Assembly (NCBI GenBank): GCA_964450715.1
Contig: CAYVFC010000132.1
Location: 1 to 22,286 of the forward strand
DNA length: 22,286 bases
Reading direction: 5' to 3'
From: CAYVFC01 sp964450715
GTDB taxonomy: Bacteria > Myxococcota_A > Polyangia > Polyangiales > JAFGIB01
Shown: in pieces, positions 1 through 7,940 of the stretch
How the letters are laid out: each line of letters starts with the position of its first letter
Numbering within the stretch: the stretch's first letter is position 1
Notes under the pieces: generated by a model
Told to the model about the DNA's origin: nothing
Seen by the model: only the letters and a program-made list of their open reading frames with translations
Database searches by the model: none
Position numbers and translations under genes: made by a program

Positions 1-54
1 GTCCGGCTAGCCGTGAAAGCCGAAATCGGCTATTTCGAGCCGGGAACTACCTAG
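1..54 (+). CDS. 3' end of a gene truncated by the window edge
   Basis: Frame 1 is open from the first base to a TAG stop at 52-54 and gives a 17-residue tail (VRLAVKAEIGYFEPGTT). The stop codon runs into the AGGGGG ribosome binding site of the next gene, so it sits like the upstream member of the same small operon. Genes in this place, just upstream of an integrase, are often excisionases or small helix-turn-helix proteins, and the tail is compatible with that. Too little is visible to name it. Confidence 0.35.
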   Translation, partial: VRLAVKAEIGYFEPGTT

Positions 55-63
55 GGGGTTCTA

Positions 64-270
64 GTGTTTTTGAAGCTCTTCGAACGTCTGGTTTTTGCCG
101 TCGAAAGAATTGCCCGCACCTATGAACAGGGGCAGGGGTCGGGCCGTCAAACACGGAAGCGCGGAAAAAGCGGGCCAAAACCGGTAGGGGCAGACGAAAT
201 CCAACCAACGGAGATGGACAGGGCTGCGGCCAAGCGTGCATTAAGGAGAAACGGGAGCGTAGAGATATGA
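64..270 (+). CDS. Small basic protein coupled to the integrase
   Basis: This is a 68-residue protein I do not recognise. The GTG start at 64 follows a strong AGGGGG ribosome binding site with about five bases between them. The stop overlaps the integrase start as ATGA (267-270), which implies translational coupling. The first 20 residues are amphipathic (FLKLFERLVFAVERIARTYE); the rest is rich in Lys, Arg and Gly (GRQTRKRGKSGPKP). A small basic protein directly before int could be an excisionase or accessory DNA-binding factor, but this rests on position and charge only. Base composition is less GC-rich than in the chromosomal genes to the right, in keeping with a mobile element. Confidence 0.5.
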   Translation: MFLKLFERLVFAVERIARTYEQGQGSGRQTRKRGKSGPKPVGADEIQPTEMDRAAAKRALRRNGSVEI

Positions 271-1727
271 GTAAGAGAGACTACGGGACCGGCGGCGTTT
301 TTCGAAACGGCAACAACTGGATGGTTCGTATCCGCGACGAAGCCGGAAAGAGAATTAATCTCGGGACGTATTCCACACAAGAGGAAGCGGAGCGGATATG
401 CCTCGCGGCTCGCAAGGAACTAACGGAACACCAGTGGGTAACCCCGGGGGGAAAAACGCTTAGAAGCTTTGGCGAAGGATGGTTGGATCGGCGCGAAAAG
501 GACAGAAGCCATCGCGGCGTAGATAAGGAACGCTCGAGGTGGAAGGCGCATATCGAAGGCGCCCCGTTCATAGACGAAACCTTGGGGAGTATAAGGGCCG
601 CGGATCTACGACCGTGGATTCGTTCGTTATTGAATACGAAGGTAACCCTTACAAAGCGGACTCGTGACGGGACGAAGAGACGGAAATCGTCGAAGACGCT
701 CTCCAGGGGTACGGTGGTTCACATCCGGAACCTACTTTCGGCGTGCTTTAACGCGGCCGTGGAGGATGAGCTTATCGAATCCAATCCCTTGACGGGGGTG
801 AAGGTTCCGTCCGTTCCAAGGGTAATAGAGAAAGATGAGGAACGGACCTATCTCGATACCAAGGAGATAGAAGCTCTGATTAATTGTGAGAGTATTCCGT
901 TTTCGTCGCGTTCGATTTTCGCTATCGCGGTTTTTACCGGACTACGGAAAGGGGAGCTTTGGGGGCTTAAGCGCGACGATGTTGTTCTTGACGGTGATAG
1001 ACCCCATCTGGTGGTTCGACGATCGAATAAAGGGCCCACGAAGTCCGGAAAGATCCTCCGAGTTCCTTTGCTGCCTCGTGCTATTCAAGCGTTTAAGGAG
1101 TGGTTGAAGGTGGCGCCGGCGTCGCGAGAAGGCTGGGTATTTCCCCGCGCCGACGGCAGGCAGCGCCGAAAGGACGATGTGGCCGGTTGGAGCGATAAGA
1201 AGTATCGCAGAAAGGGGGAGCTTAAAATTACTCCCGGGCACAAGTCGCGGGCGGGTATCGAGCGCGACGTGGATTTCCATGAACTGCGCCATACCTTCGC
1301 GAGCCATCTAATTATGGGGAGTTGGGGGCGAGTGTGGTCGATGGAAGAGGTGAGGGCGTTCCTGGGGCACTCTTCAATCACGGTGACCCAGCGCTACGCG
1401 CACCTGTCACCGGAAGCGCTTCACAAAGCGGCGGCGGAAACAACAGGGGTAACTGCTGCTCCCGTCAGCCGCGGGGCGGTCGTAAACAGGCGATATGGAG
1501 GTCGTAGGCGGGTAATTTCGTCTTCCTCGGGCCGTCGGCGAAGGCGGGTCGACGAGACCGCGGTGAGCGCCGCGACGGGCGGTAGCGAGATTGGCCTTAA
1601 ATTGGCCTTAAATTCCGGTTACGTTCTTCAAACGGAAAACGCCAACCCCCCGGAATCAAACGGCACGCCCGACAGGATTCGAACCTGTGACCGTCGGCTT
1701 AGAAGGCCGCTGCTCTATCCGGACTGA
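267..1727 (+). CDS. Tyrosine-recombinase integrase of an integrative element
   Basis: A 486-residue phage/ICE-type tyrosine integrase that would catalyse site-specific integration and excision through a 3'-phosphotyrosine intermediate. Residues 5-50 (YGTGGVFRNGNNWMVRIR...) resemble the arm-site-binding AP2-like domain, about 65-180 form the core-binding domain, and 190-385 the catalytic domain. Visible catalytic residues are Arg227 (TGLRKGE), His338 and Arg341 (HELRH), His368 (GHSS) and the nucleophile Tyr377 (TQRYAHLSP). The family normally ends soon after the Tyr. Here about 109 more low-complexity basic residues follow, and the final 20 (from about 467) are antisense to a tRNA-Arg gene, so the tail is probably read-through into the attachment site. 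It is coupled by ATGA overlap to the small gene upstream. AGA/AGG codons and lower GC than its neighbours support horizontal origin. Confidence 0.93.
   Translation: MSKRDYGTGGVFRNGNNWMVRIRDEAGKRINLGTYSTQEEAERICLAARKELTEHQWVTPGGKTLRSFGEGWLDRREKDRSHRGVDKERSRWKAHIEGAPFIDETLGSIRAADLRPWIRSLLNTKVTLTKRTRDGTKRRKSSKTLSRGTVVHIRNLLSACFNAAVEDELIESNPLTGVKVPSVPRVIEKDEERTYLDTKEIEALINCESIPFSSRSIFAIAVFTGLRKGELWGLKRDDVVLDGDRPHLVVRRSNKGPTKSGKILRVPLLPRAIQAFKEWLKVAPASREGWVFPRADGRQRRKDDVAGWSDKKYRRKGELKITPGHKSRAGIERDVDFHELRHTFASHLIMGSWGRVWSMEEVRAFLGHSSITVTQRYAHLSPEALHKAAAETTGVTAAPVSRGAVVNRRYGGRRRVISSSSGRRRRRVDETAVSAATGGSEIGLKLALNSGYVLQTENANPPESNGTPDRIRTCDRRLRRPLLYPD
1591..1612 (+). repeat. Tandem 11-bp repeat, candidate integrase arm sites
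   Basis: TTGGCCTTAAA occurs twice head to tail (1591-1601 and 1602-1612), about 50 bp from the tRNA, inside the low-complexity tail of the integrase frame. Short direct repeats near the att core are the usual form of integrase arm-type sites. That role is inferred from position. Confidence 0.45.
1661..1700. other. Probable attachment-site core at the tRNA 3' end
   Basis: Integrases of this type recombine at the 3' half (T arm and acceptor) of tRNA genes, and int is usually adjacent to one att site. The integrase runs straight into this tRNA, so the core should lie around its T arm. The element would extend leftward out of the window, and the second att copy would be beyond position 1. The exact limits cannot be seen from one junction. 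Confidence 0.5.
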
Positions 1728-1738
1728 GCTACGGGCGC
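1664..1738 (-). tRNA. tRNA-Arg (anticodon UCU)
   Basis: Reading the minus strand, the cloverleaf folds: acceptor GCGCCCG (1738-1732) against CGGGCGU, U8-A9, D arm GCUC...GAGC, anticodon loop CUUCUAA (anticodon UCU, for AGA/AGG), and T arm ACAGG-UUCGAAU-CCUGU. The discriminator is G and CCA is not encoded (CCG follows). Two blemishes are visible: the first acceptor pair is G1-U72, and position 27 (G) faces A43. The 5' end lies 11 bases past the stop of the membrane protein gene at 1750. The 3' half overlaps the end of the integrase frame on the other strand, so the 3' end seen here has probably been supplied by the integrated element. Confidence 0.9.
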
Positions 1739-1749
1739 ACGGACAATGC

Positions 1750-3465
1750 TCAGGGTTTAGCGCGGGCCGGCAGCGGATTCAACCGCACCGGGGAGGCGCG
1801 GCCGGGGGGCTGGTTCTGGGAGGCGGGCACGCGGGGCGGCGGAGTGGCGGGGGCTCGGGGCGGGGAAGCCGCGGGGTGGGGGGAGCGGGAAGCAGAGGCG
1901 GGGGTGGCGCCGGTGCGGGCGTCCTCGGGCCGCTTGCGGTAGAGGCGCCAGGGGCCGGTCTGGTAGATCAGGTCGTAGGGGAAGTGGGTGGTGGTCAGCA
2001 GGCCTTTAGGCAGGCCGCGGACCAGTACGTGGTCATAGTAGTAGCCGAACTTCCGGTAGTCGTACAGCTCGGGCTTCCACTCGAAGGCGTCGGGGGTGCG
2101 GGGTATGCGGGCCTCTTTCTTCTCGCGGACCGGAGAGAGGGAGAAGAAGGTGGCGAAGCTGGCCGATATGTAGCCGCCTTTCTCCGCCTGCACGTAGGCG
2201 GAATAGTGAAGATAAGGATAGGACTGGGCGATGTCGCCGTTGTACTCGAAGGTGAGGGCGAGCAGCCTGGGATTGTCGGGGATCTTGCCGAGCAAGGAGT
2301 GAAAGCTCTCCGACTCGTGGTCAAAGCGCAGCAGGTGGATCCAGCCGTTGCCGATGGTGCCCAGCGCCAGAAGCGCGAGCAAGGTGCGCGCGAGGTTGGT
2401 CCACCGGCGGAAGAGGTCGGCGGGGGTGAGCAGGGGGATGAAGAGAAAGGCCAGCACCGCGTGGCGGAAGTGAATGCACTTGGCGGTGGGGATATGCAAC
2501 GGCAGCGTTAAGTACAGGACGAGATTGAGCAGGATATACAGGTAGATGGCGCGATCGGTTCTGGGCAACGCCGACCAGCGGCGCAGGGTGAAGGGCAGCG
2601 AGCGGTGGGCAAGAAAGAGAAAGACCAGGAGGAAGCCGGCCAGCACGAAGGTCTCGCTCCAGTCCTGGTAGCCGCCCAGCAGGCCGTTCTCGAAGCCGAT
2701 CAGCCGGTCGCGGAACGCGGGAAAATGGGTGGTGTCCACCCCCCTGGCGCCGCGGGTGTAGTTGACCCAGGCGGCCACGCCGATGAGGCCCGGCAGAAGC
2801 GGCAGCAGCCTGTGCAGCAGCTCGGTCTTGCGTCGGGTGAGTAACTCTCGGGGGTTGTCGAGCAGCAGCCAGAAGCAGGCGTATCCGAACAGCAGCAGCA
2901 ACCCATAGAGGTGGGTGGCGGCGATGAGCGCGCAGAGCAGGGTGAGCGCCAGGTCGCCGGTCGCCGTGAGCCTGCAGCGCGAAAACAGCGGCATGGCGAA
3001 GAAGGCCAGGCCCACGGCCAGGTTGAAGTGCACGAAGCCCCAAAAGACCGTGGAGCTGTACATGAGCGGAAGCGCGAGCAGGGCCAGCAGCGCGGGCCGG
3101 CCGCGCGAGCGCAGGGTGGTAAGCAGCGCCAGCGGGTAGGTGATGAGCCCCAGGAAGACCAGGCAGCGCATGGCGAACTCGGCCGGCCATATCTTCGCTA
3201 GCTGGGTGACGATGAGGTAGGGGAGCAGGTAAAGGGTACGGCCGACCGCCAGCTCGAAGTACTCGGTGAATCCGTAGGCCGGGTCCTCGAAGTTCTTGAT
3301 TATGGACACGATGGCGAAGTGCTGGGGCAGATCCGTCATGGGCAGATAACGGACCAGCAGCGCCGGGGAGGCCAGCACCAGGATGCCGGCCACGGACAGG
3401 GCGATTCCCGGCCAGTCGTTCTTTGCCGTGGATAGGTCTGTACTATCTAGCCGCTGTTCGTTCAC
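1750..3465 (-). CDS. Polytopic membrane protein, GT-C glycosyltransferase-like
   Basis: About 571 residues with around ten hydrophobic segments. The frame is open further upstream, but that part is antisense-like, runs through a GC-rich repeat and overlaps the next gene. I chose the GTG at 3465 because it lies just before the first membrane helix (WPGIALSVAGILVLASPALL); the ribosome binding site is weak. The first external loop carries an Asp in MTDLPQHF, the place where GT-C enzymes (Pmt/ArnT-like, using lipid-linked sugar donors) have their catalytic acid. A soluble segment of about 120 residues follows the last helix, ending in a Pro/Ala-rich tail. It lies on the same strand as the membrane protein at 3641-5494 and may be transcribed with it and with tRNA-Arg. 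Sugar transfer is an inference from architecture; a transporter or flippase cannot be excluded. Confidence 0.75.
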   Translation of the reverse strand: MNEQRLDSTDLSTAKNDWPGIALSVAGILVLASPALLVRYLPMTDLPQHFAIVSIIKNFEDPAYGFTEYFELAVGRTLYLLPYLIVTQLAKIWPAEFAMRCLVFLGLITYPLALLTTLRSRGRPALLALLALPLMYSSTVFWGFVHFNLAVGLAFFAMPLFSRCRLTATGDLALTLLCALIAATHLYGLLLLFGYACFWLLLDNPRELLTRRKTELLHRLLPLLPGLIGVAAWVNYTRGARGVDTTHFPAFRDRLIGFENGLLGGYQDWSETFVLAGFLLVFLFLAHRSLPFTLRRWSALPRTDRAIYLYILLNLVLYLTLPLHIPTAKCIHFRHAVLAFLFIPLLTPADLFRRWTNLARTLLALLALGTIGNGWIHLLRFDHESESFHSLLGKIPDNPRLLALTFEYNGDIAQSYPYLHYSAYVQAEKGGYISASFATFFSLSPVREKKEARIPRTPDAFEWKPELYDYRKFGYYYDHVLVRGLPKGLLTTTHFPYDLIYQTGPWRLYRKRPEDARTGATPASASRSPHPAASPPRAPATPPPRVPASQNQPPGRASPVRLNPLPARAKP

Positions 3466-3594
3466 TGGTTTCACGCCGAGGGGTCGGGACGTGAGGGTAC
3501 GCCGTCGAATCGAGGTAAAATAGCCGAAAAATAGCGGCAGAACAAAGGGCGCCGGGGGACAGGGACGAACCGTAAGGTCACCGGTAACCGGTTC

Positions 3595-3621
3595 GGGGGA
3601 GGGGGCAAGCCCCTCCCCTGC
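3595..3621. repeat. GC-rich palindromic intergenic repeat
   Basis: The core GGGGGCAAGCCCC within GGGAGGGGGCAAGCCCCTCCC forms a hairpin. It lies between the stop of the 3641-5494 gene and the start of the 1750-3465 gene and is one copy of a family also found at 13152-13353 and 15199-15275. A palindrome, CCGGTAACCGG, lies just to the left (3581-3591). Confidence 0.7.
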
Positions 3622-3640
3622 GGGCGGGGTCGGGCTGCCG

Positions 3641-5494
3641 TCACGGTTCGGGGAAGTAGGCGGGGTCAGGGAGCTGGCCCTTGGTGAGCCGGATACTCTC
3701 GCCCACAGGCGGGATGGGGAAGCGGACCAGCCCCCGGAAGGTCGAGTGCAGAAAGACGTAGGAAGGATCGTCGAGATCACGATCAAAGATATAGCGTACC
3801 TTCAGCGGCTTGCCGTCGAGAAGAGCGAGGATCTGCACCCGCAGGCCGTCTAGCTCCACGATCTGGTTGAGCTTGATGGGGTACAGGTCGGAGCGACAGA
3901 TGTTCTCGAAGTCGCTGTCCAGCATCCGTCCGCCGAGCACGCTTATCTCCAGCACCCGGGACGCGGGCCGCTCGATGTCGTGGGCCCGCGGCGCGCCGCT
4001 CAGCACCCACCAGGAGCGCGGCATCCGGTGGCCGTGGAAGTGGCGCAGGTAGGGCGCGAACATGGCCGAGTGGCCCTCCACGCCGTTGACCAGCACGATA
4101 CGCTTGTCCGCCTCGGTCTTCGGGTCGATCTCGGCCTGCAACACCCAGCGCTCGACCAGGTTGTTAATGAAGAAGAAGCCCTCGGCCTCGCGCCAGGAGC
4201 GCCGGCAGGGGAGCACCAGCTGTGAGGCGAGAAGCGCCGGGATGAGGGCCAGCGCGAGCAGCCACTCGCGCAGGGGCCGCCGCTCGACGCGGAGCAGGAC
4301 CCGACCGCTCTCCCAGAGAATTACCGACCAGCCGGCAGAAACACCCACGAAGGCGGGCAGCACCGAGCGGGGCGAGATAAAGGGCGCCACCATGGGCAGC
4401 AGCGCCAACAGCGAGCCGACCAGAAGCCAGCGCAACTCCCGGTAGGCCGGATCTCGGCGCAGCCGCAGCGCCCAGCGCAAGACCAAGAGGGCGAGCACCG
4501 CCCCGGCCAAGCCGATCAGAACGTGCCAGAAGCGCCAGTCGGGCAGCTGCGTCCAGACGTGACGCGAGAACAGATCCAGAGAGAGGAAAAAGGCGCGCCA
4601 GGGCGAGCCCCTATGCCACCAGTCAGCCGGGATACCGAATACAATCTCGGCTGCCAGGGCAGCGGCGCGGGGCAGGCCGTTGAGCAGAAAGGGCAGCGGG
4701 TCCTCGAAGGGGCTGATGTAGGTATTGGAGAAGCGCGTGCGGTAGTCGAGCAACCGTGCGACCAGCAGGAAACAAGCGCCGATGGCGGCCGGCGCTCCGA
4801 GCGCCCGCAGGCGTACGGCCAGGCGGTCGCGCGAACCGAATAGCTCGTAAGCGCCCAGGTAAGCGAACACGGTGAAGGCCCACTCGCCGCCCAGCATAGC
4901 CAGGACGAACAGCGCGATGCTGGCCGCCAGCTGCCCCCGCCCGCCGCCGCGGCGCCAGAGGATGTGCGAGCGCAGGCCGAGAAAGCCGAAGCCGAGCGCC
5001 ACCAACGCGCAGCGGTTGGCGATCCAGAAGACCGGTATGCCGTTGCCCTCCTCGACGGCGAAGAGCAGCACGGCGATGGCGGCGATGGCGGCCGGCAGTA
5101 GCTCGCGCAGCAACAGCGCGATGCTGACCACCAGGAAGATCCACCAGAGCAGCGAGTGCGCGTGAAAGGCGACCGTGCTCTTTTTGAGCAGGTAGTGATC
5201 GAAAGCGATGAGCGCGCTGGAAAGCGGCCGCAACATGGCGAGCTGCACCTGGGGATGGCACCACCAGGAGATCGATCCGAAATCCCTGAGCCGCCGGGTC
5301 TCCTCCGGGTCCCCGCTGATCAGGGTGTACAGGTCGAAGGGCGAGCGCTCTACCGCAGCGGCCCCGTCCAGCACCGCGTGGTGTATATAGTCGTCCGTGT
5401 ACATCCCTCCCTGGCGCACCGGCCAGTGAACGACCAGGCCGGCCGTAATGGCGATAGCGACGGCTGCTGCATAGAGGAGGTGGGGGCGTTTCAC
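3641..5494 (-). CDS. Polytopic membrane protein, paralogue of the 5913-7778 gene
   Basis: A 617-residue protein. The GTG start at 5494 is preceded by GGGAAGAGA at good spacing and lies just before the first helix (LLYAAAVAIAITAGLVV). The first external loop holds TDDYIHHA (Asp34-Asp35), then SPFDLY, a Trp-Cys-His motif (SWWCHPQ) and RPLSSALIAFDH. About ten membrane segments follow, and then a soluble C-terminal domain of about 170 residues (RIVLVNGVEGHS...PRAHDIE...). The gene at 5913-7778 shares all these motifs in order, so the two are paralogues read in opposite directions. The Asp-Asp in loop 1 and the multi-helix core resemble GT-C glycosyltransferases; I know of no characterised member with this C-terminal domain. 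The role could be modification of cell-envelope glycan or protein. Confidence 0.85.
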   Translation of the reverse strand: MKRPHLLYAAAVAIAITAGLVVHWPVRQGGMYTDDYIHHAVLDGAAAVERSPFDLYTLISGDPEETRRLRDFGSISWWCHPQVQLAMLRPLSSALIAFDHYLLKKSTVAFHAHSLLWWIFLVVSIALLLRELLPAAIAAIAVLLFAVEEGNGIPVFWIANRCALVALGFGFLGLRSHILWRRGGGRGQLAASIALFVLAMLGGEWAFTVFAYLGAYELFGSRDRLAVRLRALGAPAAIGACFLLVARLLDYRTRFSNTYISPFEDPLPFLLNGLPRAAALAAEIVFGIPADWWHRGSPWRAFFLSLDLFSRHVWTQLPDWRFWHVLIGLAGAVLALLVLRWALRLRRDPAYRELRWLLVGSLLALLPMVAPFISPRSVLPAFVGVSAGWSVILWESGRVLLRVERRPLREWLLALALIPALLASQLVLPCRRSWREAEGFFFINNLVERWVLQAEIDPKTEADKRIVLVNGVEGHSAMFAPYLRHFHGHRMPRSWWVLSGAPRAHDIERPASRVLEISVLGGRMLDSDFENICRSDLYPIKLNQIVELDGLRVQILALLDGKPLKVRYIFDRDLDDPSYVFLHSTFRGLVRFPIPPVGESIRLTKGQLPDPAYFPEP

Positions 5495-5912
5495 GGTTCT
5501 CTTCCCGGCGACAAGCGATACCACAGGATCGAAGATTAATGGCGCGCGGCGGACGATTCCGTGTCGCCGGAGCCCCTTTTCCGGCCGCGGCCGGTGGGCT
5601 GGCCCAATCCGGCCAAAGCGAAGGTCGCCGGCCGCGGAGGCCGCCGAGGCCGCAATGGGGGGAGCGACGGCAACGGATGGCGTGATATAACCGCCTGAAA
5701 CGCCTCGGCCGGCGGCTTCCGGCGTTCGGACAGAGCGAACGAGAGGAAATGCAGAAAACGACGCGAGCAAGGCGAAGGCGATCGGCGCAAGCGCGTTGCC
5801 GCCAACCTCGTTTCCCGTACGAGCCTCGATCCAGCCGAGCCCGAATGGTACGACCGCCGTCACCCCGTGGACGATAGCCCCCGCTACCGGTGAAATCGGC
5901 GCCGGACCATCA
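5495..5912. other. Divergent intergenic region between the two paralogues
   Basis: About 420 bases separate the divergent starts and should hold both promoters. Weak open frames cross it on both strands, but they have no ribosome binding site or recognisable domain and end in the starts of the real genes. I see no clear -35/-10 or -24/-12 box and no terminator. Confidence 0.4.
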
Positions 5913-7778
5913 ATGCCAGCACCCCGTATGAATTCACCCGGTCCAAGTTTGACTTTCGTAGCGATGGTAGCGGCCACCATCGCCGTGGGGCTCGTGCTCC
6001 GCTGCGCCTCCGCGACCGAGGTGGGGCTGGGCTCGGACGACTTCGCGCACCACGCCATGATCAGCCACACCTATCCGGTCTCGCGCTCTCCCTTCGACCT
6101 TTTCGCTTTCGTCAGCGGCTCGCCCGAGGAGACCGAGAGGCTGATGCGCCACGGCGCGGTGCCTTGGTGGTGCCACCCCGATTTCCGCCTCTCCATGATG
6201 CGACCGCTGCCCAGCGCGCTGATCGTTCTCGACTACGCCCTGTTCGGCCGCAACCCGGTGGCCTTCCACCTGCACTCCCTGCTCTGGTGGGCGCTGCTGA
6301 TGGTGTCGGTCGCGCTGCTGCTGCGCGAGCTGCTGCCGGCCAGCCTGGCGGCGGCAGCCGTGCTGCTCTTCGCGGTGGAGGAGGCCCACACCGTGCCGGT
6401 GCTCTGGCTGGCCAACCGCAACGCGCTGGTCTGCCTGACCTTCGGTACGGCCGGGCTCTGGGCCCACGTCCGCTGGCGCCGGCGCGGGGAGCGCGCCGCC
6501 TTCGTGCTAAGTCTGCTTCTGTTCGGCCTGGCGCTGCTAGGCGGGGAGTGGTCCCTGCCCGTGTTCGGCTACCTGTTCGCCTACGAGCTGCTCGGCTCGG
6601 ACCGACCGCGACGCGAGCGGTTGCTAGCGCTTCTGCCCGCCGGTGCGCCCGTGCTTCTCTTCCTGCTGGCCCAGACCCTGCTCGGCTATGGCTCGCGCGC
6701 CTCTAACCTCTACGTCAATCCCCTGGACGATCCCTTCGACTACCTGGTCGAGGCCGCGCAGCGCATCCCGGTGCTCTTCGCCGACTACTTCCTGGGGCTG
6801 CCGGCCATCCTCTGGCAGACGGGCAGCCCCTGGCGGGCGACCATCCTCTCCTGGAAGGTGATCCCGGCGCCGGTTTGGAAGGCTCTGCCCGACTGGCGCT
6901 TCTGGCACCTGGCCCTGGGCGTGGCGGCCGTGGTCATCGCCGTCCTTCTCTATCGCTGGGCGACGCGGGGCCAGAAGCAGCAGTTGAAGCGGGAGATCGA
7001 CTGGCTGCTGCTGGGCGCCTTTCTCTCGCTGCTGCCGGTCATCTGTTCGATCCCGGCCAGCCGCTCTCTGCTGCCGGCGTCGGTGGGCGCTTTTCCGCTC
7101 GTCGGCCTGGCGCTGCTGGGCCTCTTTCGCGCGACCCGCAAAGCGATCTCGCTCCGGCGCCATCCCCGGGCGCTGGGCGCGCTCGGCCTGCTGCTGGCCG
7201 GCCTCTACTTGCAAGTCTTCTTGCCGGCGCAGCGGGCGCCGGAGCAGATCGCCTTCCACGGCGCTCTGTTTCGCGACGTGGAGCAGTGGGTGCTGCGAGC
7301 CGAGATGGACGTGAAAACGATCGAGGGGCAGGAGGTCTTTCTGGTCAACGGCATAGAGCACACCAGCAGCATCTTCGGGCCCTTCGTGCTCGGCTTCCAC
7401 GCTCGCCCCGTGCCGCGTTCCTGGCGCATTCTCAGCGCCGCGCCTCGCGCGCACGACATCGTACGCACGGCCGACAACCAGCTGGAGATGCAGGTACTGG
7501 GAGACACCATGATGGGCTTCGACCTGGAGACGTTCTACCGCGCAGAGCGCCTCGGCTTCGCGCGAGGCGACGCGGTGCAGACCGGGGGTATGCGGGTGGA
7601 GATCACCAACCTCATCGCGGGCAAGCCCTCGGTAGTCCGCTTCACCTTCGACCGCGAGCTGGAATACCCCGGTTACCTCTTCCTGCACGCCTCTGGCCGG
7701 GGGCTACGCCGCTTCAACCCGCCGCCGGTGGGCGAGAAAGTCCGTTTGCCCAAGGCGCGGTTTCCCCATCCGTATTGA
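5913..7778 (+). CDS. Polytopic membrane protein, paralogue of the 3641-5494 gene
   Basis: About 621 residues from the ATG at 5913, chosen because GGA lies six bases upstream and the length then matches the 617-residue paralogue; ATG 5928 is an alternative, and a TTG at 5796 looks too far upstream. After the first helix comes GSDDFAHHAM (the Asp-Asp pair), then SPFDLF, VPWWCHPD and RPLPSALIVLDY. Around ten hydrophobic segments follow, with LLWWALLMVSVALLLRELLP and LFAVEEAHTVPVLWLANR nearly shared with the paralogue. The soluble C-terminal domain starts near EVFLVNGIEHTSS and includes SAAPRAHDIVR and FTFDREL. The pair looks like an inverted duplication. The GT-C-like reading rests on topology and acidic loop 1; substrate unknown. 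Confidence 0.85.
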   Translation: MPAPRMNSPGPSLTFVAMVAATIAVGLVLRCASATEVGLGSDDFAHHAMISHTYPVSRSPFDLFAFVSGSPEETERLMRHGAVPWWCHPDFRLSMMRPLPSALIVLDYALFGRNPVAFHLHSLLWWALLMVSVALLLRELLPASLAAAAVLLFAVEEAHTVPVLWLANRNALVCLTFGTAGLWAHVRWRRRGERAAFVLSLLLFGLALLGGEWSLPVFGYLFAYELLGSDRPRRERLLALLPAGAPVLLFLLAQTLLGYGSRASNLYVNPLDDPFDYLVEAAQRIPVLFADYFLGLPAILWQTGSPWRATILSWKVIPAPVWKALPDWRFWHLALGVAAVVIAVLLYRWATRGQKQQLKREIDWLLLGAFLSLLPVICSIPASRSLLPASVGAFPLVGLALLGLFRATRKAISLRRHPRALGALGLLLAGLYLQVFLPAQRAPEQIAFHGALFRDVEQWVLRAEMDVKTIEGQEVFLVNGIEHTSSIFGPFVLGFHARPVPRSWRILSAAPRAHDIVRTADNQLEMQVLGDTMMGFDLETFYRAERLGFARGDAVQTGGMRVEITNLIAGKPSVVRFTFDRELEYPGYLFLHASGRGLRRFNPPPVGEKVRLPKARFPHPY

Positions 7779-7940
7779 CGAGTACAGCGAGTAACTCGGC
7801 GACTCCGTGCCTCACGGTCTTTCGATCGGGAAAGGGAGTAGCTGTTCTGCGACTCTTGCTCTTCTCGACTGGACGGTGCCCGCGGTCGGGGGTAAACCGT
7901 TATGGATTATGGATTCCCTATTTCGAGGAGATGGTACGAG

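Noticed and set aside
3466..3786. N-terminal extension of the 1750-3465 membrane protein
   Set aside because: It passes through a dispersed repeat, overlaps the next gene and precedes a well-placed GTG before the first helix.
5495..6070. 192-residue extension of the 3641-5494 membrane protein
   Set aside because: It would overlap the divergent paralogue's coding start. The GTG at 5494 has a good ribosome binding site and gives a length matching the paralogue.
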